A stretch of 64,000 nucleotides of DNA from Eopsaltria australis (lineage: Eukaryota; Chordata; Aves; Passeriformes; Petroicidae). The stretch is from contig JAVTVJ010011652.1 in the NCBI GenBank assembly GCA_034509425.1, positions 6,997,501-7,061,500 on the forward strand, read 5' to 3'. The translations under genes and the position numbers were made by a program. The notes beneath the pieces are model-generated. The model was not told the origin of the DNA and did no database searches. It was given only the letters and a program-made list of their open reading frames with translations. Every line of letters starts with the position of its first letter. Position 1 is the stretch's first letter. Of the stretch, positions 24,881-38,573 are shown piece by piece.

Positions 24881-27189
24881 TAAAAAAAAAATAAATTCAC
24901 CGCACTGAATAATTTTCTGGAAAATATTAAGCAATCTTCCTTACAGTATATAATAACCAAGACATTAAAGCCTGAAATCAAATTGTTACAGGTCCCTGCA
25001 CAATAAAGATATTCTTCCTAGTGACTTTAGCTTGAGGTTACATGACGAACATAGAGACCAAGCACCACACAGAGTGGTCAAATGACAGAACTCAGCAGCA
25101 AAAGAGCTGCAGGCCAGAGAGATCACGGAGTGCTGGTCACAAAACAGAGAGCCCTGGGCAGAAAGGGAGAGCAAACACAACCCTGAGAGAAACACTGAGT
25201 GCTGGATCCCACACGAGTGCATTTCTAAGGAAAGCTGAAGCTGAAATTAGGGAATGGCGACAGTGGTTTTGTTAAAGGCAGCATTTAGAGAATTATCAAC
25301 AGAAACACAATATCACAGAGGAGGAAGAGAGGAAAGGGAGGAACTCTGAGAATTGCAAATTGGATTCATGTTATTTCCACTGCGGGAGCATTTGAATCAG
25401 TGCTCAAACCACCATCTCTGCCCCAGGTCATTAGAGTACCTAGTAATTTGCCTGCTTCTGTACAATAATCCACATGGGAGCCATGGCAATGCAAGAAGGA
25501 GAGAGGCCAGCATTCCCCAGCCTCACTGGGGGCACGGGAGCAGGCGATGGAAGGAGCAGGAAGGCGATAGCAGGGAGAGTATGATTGTTTCTAGCACTGA
25601 TGTGTTTCATCACACATACCATTCCAGTAGATATAAATATCAGCAAACTGGCCTGGTGGCATGGCCATTGTGAAATGGCTGCTTCCCACTGGAATCACAA
25701 GAGATGAGATCTGAGGGAAGGCTTTGCTGGTAATGCTAACAAATATTTTATGAACAAAAGGAGCAGTGTGAAAGAGCATGTGGCAGAAGGCACAGCTGAG
25801 GTTGATGCTGCTCTTGATGTGAAGGGGCGAGACATTTAAAATGGTCCAAGAACAAATGGGAAGCTCTTGGCCACCCTGCATTCACCTGCAATAACAAGCT
25901 CTTGGTTCCCACCCTCTGTCATGGGCCTTAAATTCCTCACTGCACTCAAGGCAACATCACACTCTACCCTTCCATCTCCCATTTTAACACCTTGCCATGA
26001 AAAAGCCCAGACTCAAAACAGTTCCTTCTCCCCTTGCAATGGGTCTGAGCCAGCCTCTGATGGCAGAGCAGAGTACATCAGGTTCAAATCTTTAATCTAG
26101 AACAACCATTGATCTGCAAGCAAATACTGTAGCAATTTCGTCATCAAATATAGGAGAATATGTGTTTTTCCAAACACCGGGGCTAGTAAAACTTGATTAG
26201 CAGAGGAGGTCTGAGAGAAAATTATGGTGCTCTTGGAGATAGGCTCAAAAATGGCAAGGGGAAACACAGCAAGAAAGTAACTTGAGAGAGATTTCACTGA
26301 TCTGACAGGAGAAAAAGAATGTCTTAAGAGAAGCCTGCTGTTCTCAAAGGAGATGGAGTATCTTCAATATTTAAGGGATTATGAAATGGTGACTGGACTG
26401 AAAATGTGCAAACCTAAGATAGAAAGAAGAGCACGAATAAAAGTGAGATGATCAGAAGTGCTAAGAGTGGTATGTGAGTTACACTGGAAGATGAGCATAG
26501 AAAGCACCAAGATGGAAGTTAAGAACATGTTAGGACAAGAAAACTGCTGTAGCAGTTACTTGCTGGAGCAAGTAAGATACAACAAATATGTTATTTGATA
26601 TAGTAAGATCAAATAAAGAGGGTTTGTACACAGAAATCCCCCTGGTCATATGAGAGAGCTGCCCATGGGGTTATGCCAAGCTATTCATGAGAAAGTCTCC
26701 TGGACCATGTGAACAATGAATGCAGCCCTTTTTCCATCCATTTCTCCGAGAGTATTTAAAGATTTGAATTTTCCCATCTCATTTTTGGTTCATCTCTCTC
26801 TTCCTATAAATAGAGAAGCAGCAGTGCATCCATCTCTTCTTCATCTTTTTTGGTGGTCTAGCATTGCACAGATGCTGGAATGTTTTTCTAGTAAATGATA
26901 AGCGATGGGAAACAAGTTGAAGACAAAGGACAAGAGACCTTGAGCTCAGACAAGTAGGAGAGATGGGAGCCTTCTCCTCTTTCCCAAGAGGCAGGTATCT
27001 TTTCTCTGGACCAAAAGGTTTTGTTTTGGAAACAAACATATCTATTTCTGTCACTTCCTTTAGACATTTAGTCTTCATGGGGCTGATAGTAAGACTGACT
27101 ACAGTGTCTGAGAATGACAATCTGGCCCCCAAAAGAAAGCATTTCTAATCCAATATGAAACCAAAAGGAAACACACCCCTGCTGCTAGG
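24881..27189 (-). other. CNNM2: CNNM2 long intron, unique sequence
   Basis: I see no exon, RNA gene or transposon here. Short open frames on both strands have no recognisable domain. Confidence 0.75.
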
Positions 27190-27375
27190 CACACGTCTCA
27201 GTGGACTAACGCTGTGATCTGTGCTGTGCTCCCAGAGCCTTTACTTTAATCCCAAGTCCAATAATCGAGTTAGCGCTTTGTAAGGAGAACTAAAGCCCCT
27301 GGGGTTTCTGCCGAGCGCTCGGACGGTGGACAGGCTGAGCTGGACACCAGCAGGTGGTCAGCTGCCATGGGAAAA
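27190..27375. promoter_or_regulatory. Second CpG-enriched patch with palindrome and CTCF-like motif
   Basis: About nine CpGs occur in less than 200 bp of otherwise CpG-poor intron. It contains a perfect 12-bp palindrome, ccgagcgctcgg (27311-27322), and the motif ccagcaggtggtca (27347-27360), which agrees with the CTCF core at 11 of 14 positions, followed by the E-box cagctg. Together these suggest a protein-binding element, but this is inference from motif content. Confidence 0.35.
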
Positions 27376-28454
27376 CAAGCGTGGTGTGGGCAGCCAGACA
27401 GCTGAGCAAGGAGCTACAGGAACGCCTGTAGCTCTACCCTGACCCATAGGAGGTCAAACACACCACTGGACATTCCCAAGAAAAACAAAAACATGAACAG
27501 TAGAGGAAGGGCAAGCCACAGTGAAGGAAGAAAACACCAAGACCAGGCAGTTTGGGCTTGGAAGTTGCTTCCTAAGTCAATGAGCCCACTTGGAGAGGCT
27601 TTAGCACCACATAAAGGCAGCACAGGTACATCAAGCTGCAACCCTGCTGTGCCACAACAGTGATGAACAGATGAGCCATCCATGCTAACACAGCTGTGTC
27701 CCTGATGGATGGGGAAGGAGCTGGGCAGAGTGGCAATGGGGAAAGCTAATGAATACCAGAAGATCACAGCCTTCCATCCCTGCTTAAAAATAGCAACTGC
27801 AGTCAGCAGTTTGAGAGAGAGAGTCCAACCACAGCATTTGGATGCAGATTTTGAAACCACAAGAGGTCAGAGTTAATTGACAGTTGGTCATTCAGAGGTC
27901 CTGGGACAACTTAAGAATTGATGACATGCTGTAAAGTCTTACTGGAGTTTGGCTCTGGTCTTCCATCTGGAAGATATAACAATATCCCTAAAAACAGCAG
28001 TCCTGACCAGCACCTTTCCTAGGCTTACCTGCTCAAGACTTTGGGGAAACAAAAATCCCCACTAGCAGCCGAGTTCTGCAGAGCGTGGTTGCAAGAGAAG
28101 CAAGACAGAATAGCTTTCAAAGTAGGCAGCAGTGGGCAGGTTCTTTGGAGCTGGCAAGGCCACTGACTCTGGGATAGCCTAATCCACTAACAGGTAAATC
28201 CCCTCCACAAAACATTCCTTCCTGCCTGAAAAGATTTATTTGGCAACCAAAGCCCCCTGCTTTAGAGTAAGAGCTGGGTAGGAATGTGACCTGTTGCTCC
28301 CAATGAGAGAAGGCCCCAGCACACGGAGTACCAGACTGAAAGCTGCCCAAGTCTCAGTACATGGGGCTTTCCAGTGAAATGTCCCTGCTCCACTCCAATG
28401 CAGGATCACTGCTTGGCAGGCAGGACACGGCACTGAAATTTGGTGCTTGCTGTG
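27376..28454 (-). other. CNNM2: CNNM2 long intron, unique sequence
   Basis: A 148-residue minus-strand open frame (27414-27860) is rich in Leu, Phe and Trp but has no recognisable family or supporting splice context. I treat it as chance. Nothing else is seen. Confidence 0.7.
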
Positions 28455-28518
28455 GTCTTTAGATACATGGACTAGACAATCTTTAAACATCCCTTCCAAA
28501 TCAAACTATTCTATGATA
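28455..28518 (+). mobile_element. CR1 LINE 3'-terminal fragment
   Basis: The stretch atggactagacaatctttaa, then catcccttccaaatcaaact and attctatgat, follows the end of the CR1 3' untranslated region, including the terminal ATTCTATGAT-type motif. Only the last 60 or so bases are clear; the insertion may extend further left, where similarity is weak. It is antisense to CNNM2. Confidence 0.7.
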
Positions 28519-31500
28519 AGGGACTACCTCTCCAAAGGGTTGGATATGCAGGAAGAAGGGAGTGTATATGGGGGTTTTGACGAACATCATTCCAAGCATA
28601 AGGGTTTAGCGTGCTAGTTCTGAGGAAGACAACACAGTAGGGACCTCAGTAGCCTAAAATGAAAAGCAAGAGACTTCTGCTTTGGACTCTGCTTCAACAT
28701 ATTCCTAGAGATTGCTCGTACATGAAGTCATGGCCCATTCTATGATTTTCAGGCAAAGAGAGAGAGGGAATTACAAATGTGTCAGTTATAGCTGGGATAG
28801 CCAGCCCTGGGATTCTCTCAGCTCATCAATCCCTCTGTTCAGCTTTTGCTCTATGAAGTGCAAGTCCTGTGTAACAGCACTAGGTTAGCAAACCAAACAA
28901 ATCAAACTTCACAGACTGAGATTACTGAGGAAGAGGCACAGATACTCTCTCCTCCATATCAGAGTAGCCAAAACTTGGCACATACCCTAAACCTAGACAA
29001 ACCAGAAAATGTTAGAAAATTCCACCTGGGAAAGTAATTTTTATCAGACAGTTTACCCCAAATTATGCAGAAAGAGGCTTTTTGTTTTTTACTTTTTCCA
29101 ACACTTCTCTTTGCAGCTCTCTAGGCAGAGAAGGTTTGAATGCAGGGATATGATACACTGCACTGCAGCCACACTGATGTCTTTGAACGGAGATGTCTCA
29201 CTCCCTGCCCAGATACAGATTCACAGGGGTAAAGGGACTGCATGTGTGGCACGTGCCCTGCAGGACTGCTCATTCACCATCCCAACTTGTACCAGTATGG
29301 CCATGAACTCAAAAGCAGAAGTGCATAGATGCCTCTTGCAGCTGTGTTCAGTTGTTGAGTGATGGTGGTTTAGTTTACACGGAGTGATGGAACAGTCCCT
29401 TGCCAATGCAAATACATGGTAGGAGAAGTCACTGGACCTGCTGTGGCTTCTCAAGTGTGCACAGATAAGCTTTCTTATCAGGTCTAAGTCAGTATAAGAT
29501 TGAACTGTTTTCCTAAAAGAACTTTCAGTCACTCAGTCTCACATCTTATTTGTAAGTAGACACAAAACATTTTTCCCCACCTCAACAAATGACATTTCTC
29601 AAAGTGTAGGGAAAAAGCAAAACACAAGTTTTGGGTTCTGCATCATCTGGGAAAAGAAGATCACCATTTTGACTCACCACTAGAACAGGTATGGAAAAGT
29701 ACTGGGGTGGACAGGGTGGGACAGACACAGCAACACACAAAATAGGAATTTGTTATTTAAATCAGAAAAATATGAGGACTCAAGGGTAGAAGTGCACATA
29801 CAAATATGACCAACCATATTTCAAATTGATGACTTTTCTTTACACATACCAGAATGGAACCCTATTTTTTTTATTACTGTTCCTTCAAAGAAGGACATGT
29901 GGTAAGCATGCACTCACTCATTACAAAGAATTTTCTGTATTGTATTAGTATCTGGGAGCACCAGACACGTATCAGGTGATGATCAACTGCTCCATTGCAT
30001 GCAGCAAGATGCAAGTCCTTGTTCTCTAATAACAAGCTGAAAGATCAGCTAGGGCATGTTAAGGACTCTCTGGGTTATGAGTACCCGCAGCTGCCAGAAA
30101 GTTTTCTGAGAGAAAACCCACACTATTGAGACAGAGCCCCTTGGAAATACAAACCACCACCATTGATTCTGGCTCAGTTTTTCTGATAAATTTTCAGGGA
30201 GAAATAATCTCCAGTTGGGGCTGTAAGAACACTCAAGAGCTGATGAGAAATCTGTCATGGCTCACTTGTCTCTAACACAGTTGTAGATACAGCCCCTGAT
30301 ATTTTTCTCCACGTTTTTAAGAATTTGAGCTGTGTATGAATTTCCTCTCCTTATAATCCCTCACTGGAAATGATCAGAACTGCTTGTCACAAGCCTATCA
30401 TATGGTGGGGGGGAAACCAAGGCACAGACAAGGTGCAAATTCCACCTCCTAGCAACAAATCTGAACTGAAGAGGGGTGAGAGGAGACAAAGGAAGAGAGG
30501 GCTCTACTTGAGGGCTTGTAGATCACTTCTTCACTTTTACTGTCTTCAGTACTCAGGCTGAAAACTGTAGAGCTGCTCATGGTAAAGAACACACCTACAG
30601 TGTTAAAAACAGTCACACTGGATTAAGGAACAGAGATAGAAATTAAACAAAGCAGAGAATTATCAAATGGACAAAACTGAGAGCTCTCTTCGCTAGCTCC
30701 ACTTCACTAAAAATAACACACCCGCAGGTAAACAGAGATAGCAAAGCAAAGCCTCCAGTCTATGTGAGAGCAACAGCACAGTAGATCAAACAATACAAAT
30801 GCTCACACTTTCCCTTTAGTAGAGTTAGAAAGTAACAGATTTTAAGCGAGAGTATGTGTGCATGTAAGTTGGCTTTCCAAATCCAATATCCCTTCCGATG
30901 CCCTTGTAACTTCTCATCAGCAGTTTTCTATTTCTACTATGAAGGGCTCTAGTGCAATTATGCTCAGTTACTGAAAGCCTCTTTACTCTAATCCTCTTCT
31001 TAGTCTCAGAAAGCAACAGCATCAACTGATACCTGTGAGCTTAGTCTCCTCCATGGAAAACACTCCACAGAGCTCATGGCAGAAAAACACACTCAGGACA
31101 TACCCATCTACACCAGCTCCCCTATTCACCTTACCAGTGCTAAATATCAGATTTCTAACCAAGCTAAAACAAAATTTCAAAGCCAAAGCTCACAATTTTG
31201 GCCTTTTAAAGAAGAAAGCCTGGAGCAGAAAACTAACGGGAAATGTCAACTTACACATACTGCTTTGTCCTCTTTTTAAAAAATAATTTAAGCTATTTCA
31301 AAAATGAAGGCTGGTGGGAGAGGGTGCTGAAGAGGGACCACTGTGCTGTTTGTTACTTTTGGCATGGTTGTTGAAACCAGGCCCTAACACACATAATTAT
31401 GGGGTAGACTGAACTCTTCCCTGACGAATTTTTCACCAACCATGAAGCTCAAAGCAAACGTAAGGAGAAGTATAAACAATTCTGATTCAAGCAATGAAAT

Positions 31501-31668
31501 GAAGAGAGGCAAGCAAAAGTTATAAGCATTCAGAAGTTCTTTTGAGAGTTATTAGGCCTATTGAATGGAAGTTTTCCCTTTAATGCAGAGAGCTCTGCAG
31601 GTATTCAAGTGCAGCTGTTTAACCCTTGTAATGCATGGTGACCTTTTTATTTTCCATTGCTCTTGCAG
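28519..31668 (-). other. CNNM2: CNNM2 long intron, unique sequence
   Basis: I see no supportable exon or transposon. A run of G residues sits near 30405. Confidence 0.7.
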
Positions 31669-31737
31669 TTTTCCAGCAGTTTGAGTTCATTTGGGCTAAT
31701 TACCTCAACATGGAGCTGCAAATGGAAAATGTTGCCG
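31669..31737 (+). other. Exon-like segment antisense to CNNM2 (candidate)
   Basis: On the plus strand a pyrimidine-rich tract (tttttattttccattgctc) leads to ttgcag at 31663-31668. After 69 nt, a CCG|GTAAGT donor follows at 31738-31743. The enclosed segment is a multiple of three and open in one frame (FQQFEFIWANYLNMELQMEN and three more residues). I do not recognise the peptide. It could be an exon of an antisense non-coding RNA or nested gene, but decoy exons with good splice sites are common in long introns. Confidence 0.25.
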
Positions 31738-34700
31738 GTAAGTTGTTCCATTCACAGCCATTTAGTCCTGCACTGCTGGCGTCAAGGTGCACTACTTTTA
31801 TTTTCCCCCGTCTCCGTAGGCATTGAGGTTTCAGAGCTCGCAGCTGTTCTGCTCCCAGCAGTCTCACAGCCTCCAAGAAGAAGTCAGTGACCTTCCAGCC
31901 AGAGGACTTCATCCTATTCACATCTGCATGTGCACTCTTCCCTTTGCAGCCTGTCCGGTGCTGGATACTCAGGTGAGAGACACTGAAGCCCACACTCCCT
32001 GAGCCACCAGGGAATCTACACTCCTTGAATCTCACTATGAAGGAACAGCAGTCCCTCCAGAGCCAAGAGGTCACTGGGTTTCCATCATAAACCTTAAGCT
32101 GACACTTTCCTGACCCTCTCTTGCAAAATGCACTAATTTATAAAACATCCCATTGACAAGAAAATTGGTAGGTCTGACTTGGTAATGGAGAATAAAAACC
32201 CCTTTCCCATGCAGATCCCAAGTTAACTTGAAAGCTGGCTTTCAAAAAATAGAGTCTGTCTACTCAAATATCTAATTGTGGGTTTGGATCTAACTTTGTG
32301 AGATTTTTCATTAAAACACAGAATCATCGATGCTTTAAACTAGAATTCCTAAGCTGTTTTCTAAGATGGAAGACAAAAGAATTCAGCACAACTTGCATAT
32401 CCCCAACTGCTTAATATCAAGATTTCACTAAAATGCAGTTTTGCATTAACAATATTACAGAGATCCTTGCTAGAGCAGTAACTTTTGGGTAATCTCAAGT
32501 GTCAAAATAACTAGAAAATTCCTCTCATTTTCCTGGAAGCTGACAGTTTTCCTCTTTCTCCTGAAGAAACAATCAAAGCATAAGCAGACTTTTGTCAACA
32601 TAAGGAGTCCTGCATTTCCATCCAAAGAGCTCCTACCTAATGTTTTGTCCCATCTGCTTGGCGAGTAGAGGATTTTGCCCAACTGCTTCCTTCAAAACAC
32701 AACTCTGTGCATATACAAGGTACAAAACTCCTCCCTTGGAAGAGCTCACTATCAGGGACCTTAGGATAGCTGAAAAGGAAAACCTGAGCTATTGCCTTCA
32801 GCTGGTCCTGTAGAGATCTGAAAAAACAAACATTCAACTACCTCACAGGATCCAGGAGAAAGTCTTTAAGAGCTCTGAAAGGAACTTGTCCAATGCCACC
32901 TCCAATTCTCCACAAATATCAGGCACAGGAACATATTATTCAGCGATGACAAAATGTGCCAGTTCAGTGAGGGTCTGGGGAACAGAGGGCAGGAATCAAG
33001 CAAAGGGGAAGCATTACCTTCTTCAGCACATCAAACATGAAACTTGAGGTCCAGACAGCACCTGTCCAGGTACTTAACTCCATCCTCAGCATGGGAAAAG
33101 CCATTTCAGTACTCAGAGCAATTGCATTTAATCAGGCAGGCACAGAGTCTGAAATGCCTTGGTTCTGCTGCAGACCACAGAGTCTACTCTGCAGCCTCTT
33201 TATGGTGACACAGGGCACCCAAATTAAGATGACAAATTCCCTCTAAGACAAAGACTGCAAATGAAACAGTCATTTGCCAGCCCTTGTTAAGAGCCCTCTC
33301 TCTCAAAGTGATGAGGGCATTTAGCATTTAACACACTGCTTAGCACACCGGGACCACCAGAACTCATTAAATGGCAGTAGACTTAAAGCCAGCATGTCTC
33401 TATACCAACACTTTATATGCCCCCAATCAGGAGTCTGGAGGGCTTGCCTGAAGAGCTGTATAATTCTTCCTAGAACAAATCCGTGAGATGTAAGAGTAAT
33501 ATTTGTCATGTGTTTTCAGAGCCTCACATACAAAGACAATAAATGGAAAAGACAGAAAGCTGACATCTGGGCAAATGAAAAAAATCAGGCATGTTGTGTG
33601 GGAAGTACCATCTTAACCTTCCTACGTACATATATTATTTGAGGAGAAAGGTGAAGAGAAGTTCTTTAGATGGCTGATATTCTCAAATTCTCAAAAGAAT
33701 ATCTTGATATCTTGAAAGAGAAACTCCATTTGTCACTCATGATTGCAAAGCAATTTTGATTTCCCATGTTGCAGATGATCTCAGCCTGCATTCCTCTTTA
33801 TTTAGCATCATCTATATTTGTCCCAGCAGCACCAAGTGGAAACTTTCTCCCCTAGGTTATTATACCCCTGAAATACTTACAAACAGCCCTCAGGTGCCCA
33901 CTCAGCACAGACCTGCAAAGTGAATCAAAGGAATGTGTGGGCTGTGCTCAGGCTCAGCTACAGAGGCAATGTCACAATCTGTACCAGAAGCACTGCATGG
34001 CCATGTGGGGGACATTGAAATCCACAACCCTGTTTTATTGCCAGTCTATGACTATTTGGATTTCACTGGGGACTTACATGCTTTTGCTAAGCTCACACCA
34101 GAACCCAGACAGAGAAGTTACATCTTTGCTACACCAGCATTTCACTTAAATCATCTCACAAAAAAATCTGTAACTGAAACTCCAGGTTTGTGGAACTTTC
34201 AACTCCATTTAGAAACTCTTCAGCTTCTGATCACTTTTTGGTTTAGTTCAGGTTGGCTGTCAGACTTTCACATATGGGGTATCCTGGGGCCAACAGGCAG
34301 CACAGAGCCTAATGGGTGCACAAGTGTAGCTTATTCCTCTAAAATCCAAGTGTGTATGCAATACAGTATACTGTGGCTGAATGGGAAGCGCTGGGACATG
34401 CCCTTTACCATCTGTATTCCCACACAGTCATTCCAGTTTATGTCTTTCTGTGCTTCTTTAAATACTTCCCTACAGATGGCACTGTACCACTATCTAAAAT
34501 ACCCCTTCAGGAAAAAACAAGCTCAAAGCAACTTAGATTCGTGCTGAGTCACCAAAGAGGAGCTGAGTGTCCTCCAAGGTTCCTGCTTTCTCATCCAGGT
34601 CTTTTGAGGACGATCAGCAGCATCAAGCATTTAGAGATCACAATGCTTAGTACATCCAAGCCTTCTCTACTGTAGACCAGGATGGGCTGTAGTAGGAAGA

Positions 34701-34744
34701 TGGGTCCTAAGACATCGAAATCCTTGCTCCACGTTTCCCTGAAG
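31738..34744 (-). other. CNNM2: CNNM2 long intron, unique sequence
   Basis: This holds the longest open frame of the window, a plus-strand 204-codon frame at 33933-34547. It has no recognisable domain, no compositional signature and no promoter or splice context, and is antisense to CNNM2. I consider it chance. An 8-bp inverted repeat (gatattct / agaatatc) lies near 33676-33703. Confidence 0.7.
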
Positions 34745-34815
34745 CATTTGATCCCTACCACTGTTGAAGACAGGATGGTGGGTTGAACAGACCTCAGTTA
34801 TGACCTTGTCTGACA
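34745..34815 (+). mobile_element. Old CR1/L3-like LINE 3'-end fragment
   Basis: The block ccactgttgaagacaggatg, then gtgggttgaacagacctcag, then ttatgaccttgtctgac matches the pattern of an ancient amniote CR1/L3 3' end, where a gaggacaggat-type block precedes a ggctagatggacc-type block and gtctgac. Divergence is high, so boundaries and subfamily are uncertain. It is antisense to CNNM2, like the other CR1 copies. Confidence 0.5.
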
Positions 34816-37800
34816 ACTCCTATGGGAGGCTACTGAGAAACCTCACATGAAGTCAGTCTGTGTCCAGAGATTTACAGTCAGGGCTGCAATGTCAGTGATT
34901 GGATGAATGCAATAAAATCTGCAGATTCTTTTTTCTCAGTCGTGCGGTATTTCTATTACTTTCTCTGCAACTGTTTTACATCCAATAAAAACACACTGAA
35001 TAGAAAATAGAGCAGTAGATGTTACCCTTTGCTCTTGGTAAGAATAACTCATTGGTTCAGCACTTCCCAAGGCATGCATGAAGAGAAAAAGCACTTGGCT
35101 CAAGCAGGCTCATGATCATTAGCAGCAAATTCAATCTACAGCACATTTCATCAGCTGCTTCTTAATTTTATTGCCTCTAAGCCACACAGATTTATGTGAT
35201 AAGTATTTTATCATAGCCTACCATAACTACTGAAATCCTTTTCTTTTTGATTCTTATTAGTGAAGGGTGAAACTGTGCCCTTAGATGCACATACAGAATT
35301 TCTGCAACTTTCCAAAGAGAATAATTATGGCCAAGGCCTTAAAGTGTTGAGTTCAAGACCTTGAAAAGAAAATTAAATTCAGAAAGCTCTAGAGGGACCC
35401 TATCAGATATCTCTAATTTGTTGAATATCAGGGCATCAGAGGCACTTAAATACTCCTGCTGATAGTGTTTTTATCCATATCTACATCAAAAGCAGAAGTT
35501 TCTTGAACGGTGTCTGTCCAGGCTGTGTACCAGGTTATTAGGAAGTGAAAATAAGATTATCATCTACTGAAACTACAGAAGAAAATTATGATAAAAATGA
35601 GAAGAGTATGTGGTTAGGATTAACAGAATGACTACAAATTGCAATCAGGACACTAGTTTCAATTACTAGAAAAGAATTCTATCAGCATTGTGTCTGCAAC
35701 ATCAGCACTGGCTAAACTTGCGATCCTGTACTCAGAGTAAAATGAGGGGAAATGCTCATTCTGCTTTCACTGCTCTGAGATTATTCTTGATCAGGAAGAA
35801 TTGAAACCCTGCTCAGTTTCAAAAAATCTAAAGACATGGTATAAAGTTAGATTTACATTCACAGATCTCCTGGTAGTAGCATCACAGACTACCATTTCTT
35901 TCAAGAGGCGTTAGCAGCACTGGTCAGGGGCCAAATAAAAACTGCACTTAATAAAGCAATACCCCACTTAGGTTATAAAATACAAAAATCTATTCCAATC
36001 AAATTCCCAAAAGGCATTGTAATTGAATGCTTCACAGATGCTTACTACGCTGCACAGTTCTGTCTCATCGCCTTCAGTTTGCCCAAATTTCATTCCAGTT
36101 CTTAAAGAGTAATTAAACATGACAGGCTATTCACCTAGGCAGGATCCTGAGCCCAGCTAAAAATGTCAGCTTGCTCCCAACTAGGAGCTTATGAGCAGGT
36201 ACTAAAGGAGGAGGAAGTGAGAGTATTTCCCAGCTCCTTCTTGGTAAGAGTCATAGGATCCTCTTATCCTCTTCTTTCAGTTGTTACCCACTGCTTGTGA
36301 TCAGCTCTTTCTTTCACAATACAGCTAAATTCAGTGTTGGTCAACAGCTGCGTTTCCATCAAAATCATAATGCCTGAACCAAATGCTCACCAGGGAATAC
36401 TAAATGAGTCTTGTCTTCCTAAGCATTTAATCACAAATGCCACAAATGAATAAGCAGTCAAGCATAGCTCTAATGAGGTTGTATGCCTGGGAGATTTAAC
36501 CAGGTGTGCAGCTCACCCCCTCAGTAAAAACAATTTTCTATTTTCCATCTTCCAAGGTGATAACATTGTTCTAAACACTAATTTATTAACAACTTTTATC
36601 TTACCTTTTCACACAGTAGCAGGACTGGATGAGTTTTTATGTGGCATTTGCTATAGACAAATTTTTTACAGCCCCTTTATAAGCACCATCTTGCTGTGAT
36701 CTCGTTCCCGTGACTGATTGCCACACCATTCCAGACCTACTGCTGTAAGGGTGAAAGAACCTTCCCCACACTTCCAGCAGAAATACATCCATAGCCACTT
36801 TAGACCAACTCCAAAATTGTTCTTTACTTGGTTCTTCTCTTTTATCATGTCTGGCCTTCTTATTCATTACAGAGAACAAATATATTGATTTCTGTCCTTT
36901 GTTTAGCTAGGTTAAACAAGGCAAGCTTTAAATTCCTTCATTTCTCCATCCCCACACTCACACTGGTAATCCAAAGGAGGCAGGCAGGATCAACCAACAG
37001 CAGCTGTCTGAGAGTCACGGATGGATAGCAGATTCTGGGAGTGATGGAGCTAGAAGCACTCTGCATTCCAACCCTAGATGTAAAAGTTGCTTCTCAGAAA
37101 CCATCAAATCCAAAACCTGTTATTTCAGCTTTTATCCAAAAAACTGGGTTTCTTTAACGGAAAGTGCATTCTCATGGCCGAGTGGGTAGAGGATTACCTC
37201 ATGCAGTTAACAAGTGAGTGCAAAGCTGGAGAAAGCTGTTTCTTGAATAAACTCTGGGGAAGACACCAAGCTTGCAGATCAGTTTATTCAAAGGGTTCAC
37301 TTTTCCTATGTGCTTGTCAATATCTGTGCATCAACCAGTCTCAGCATGGGCCCCTCTACTCCCTGCTGGCATTGGGATTTGCTGAATAGCAGCACCACCC
37401 CAGGTTTAAGCCTAAACCCTCCTCAGAAACTGGGCCGTTTCCAAGATTTCTCTAGGTATCTACTGTGTTGCAAGACCAATTCCCTCTCACCACAGGCCAT
37501 ACCTACCTTTCTAGTAACTTCAGAGCTCAACTCTCTCAGCTCTGATACACCACTGACTCAGATCCCACATTTATTTGTTTCTGACTCCACATTTTCCCAT
37601 GAAGTATTTAACCTAACAGTTTAACACTCACCATCACAAAGTCCTTCTGCACTTCTGTCAGATTCTGGTTTTTACTGAACTTGATTAGATTAAAATTCTC
37701 AGCTCAAACAGGAAACTGCACTAACACCTCATCTTCATTAAGAAAGCCCATTTCATCATTACCTCTGATTCTTTAACTAGTTACAGAGCCATATAAGCAA

Positions 37801-38553
37801 TCTCTTTTATCCTGCTGCTGCTTACTACTAATAATTTGTTGCTTGTAAGACCCAGCTTCCCTTCACAAAAGCTCTGTGAAGCTGGCTTAGCACACACGGT
37901 CCATCAATGGCTCTACAGAGTGCAGTCCTTAGTTCCTGATCTGCTGGGGGGTTTACAGTGTTCAGAATCATGTCCTAGTACAGCATCTTCCCCACCCCAT
38001 TTAGTTACCAAAGAGTAACAAATCTGTTGCTCCTGTAAGTCCTGTCCTTGCTGTCTCTTCCACCTCCCTTAGAACATCACAGCCACTTTCACAACCACCT
38101 CTGAACTAACTCTTATGCTGCAGTTTTCCCCTTGAGAAAGTTATCTAAGGAAAAAGGAGTTAAGGATGAAGAAATCATCACTTCCAGGAGCCTGGACCAG
38201 GGAACAGCACATCTGCATGAACCACTACCACCTGCTGCACCAACCCAGCTCTTTGCAGATGCCCAAGGGTGACATGACCCAGTACAGAAGACCCACTGTG
38301 ACATACACTGACAGATTGATTGCCTCCCACAGGGCTGCATCATTGCTGAAGCTGTAAGAGTTCGCTTCTGTCTTTGACCCCTCATCCTTTAGCTGTGACA
38401 GCAAGGATTTACGCTTTAAAATCCAAAACTGAAGGATTGTGCAGTGAATGACAGGCATCAATAGAGGCTATGTCATTTAATGAGACAGAAGTGCTCGGCA
38501 AATCAGCTTTCCTGGCAAGAGTGCTGATGGCCCTGTTGCTGCGCCTGTACCGA

Positions 38554-38573
38554 GGGCTGGGGGGGACATGGGG
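38554..38573 (+). other. Putative G-quadruplex motif
   Basis: The plus strand reads gggctgggggggacatgggg, giving four G3 runs with loops CT, G and ACAT. It lies on the template strand of CNNM2, so the G-rich form would be in DNA and not in the CNNM2 transcript. Confidence 0.6.

Noticed and set aside
27414..27860. 148-codon minus-strand frame with hydrophobic stretches that look like membrane segments.
   Set aside because: Hydrophobicity comes from base composition (antisense of A/G-rich DNA). No acceptor and donor pair fits, and it is not part of CNNM2.
33933..34547. Longest open frame in the window (204 codons, plus strand).
   Set aside because: No recognisable domain, signal peptide, splice or promoter context. 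One frame of this length is not surprising in 64 kb read in six frames.
37170..37200. tRNA A-box-like string (tggccgagtgggta).
   Set aside because: No B-box at the right distance and no cloverleaf can be drawn.
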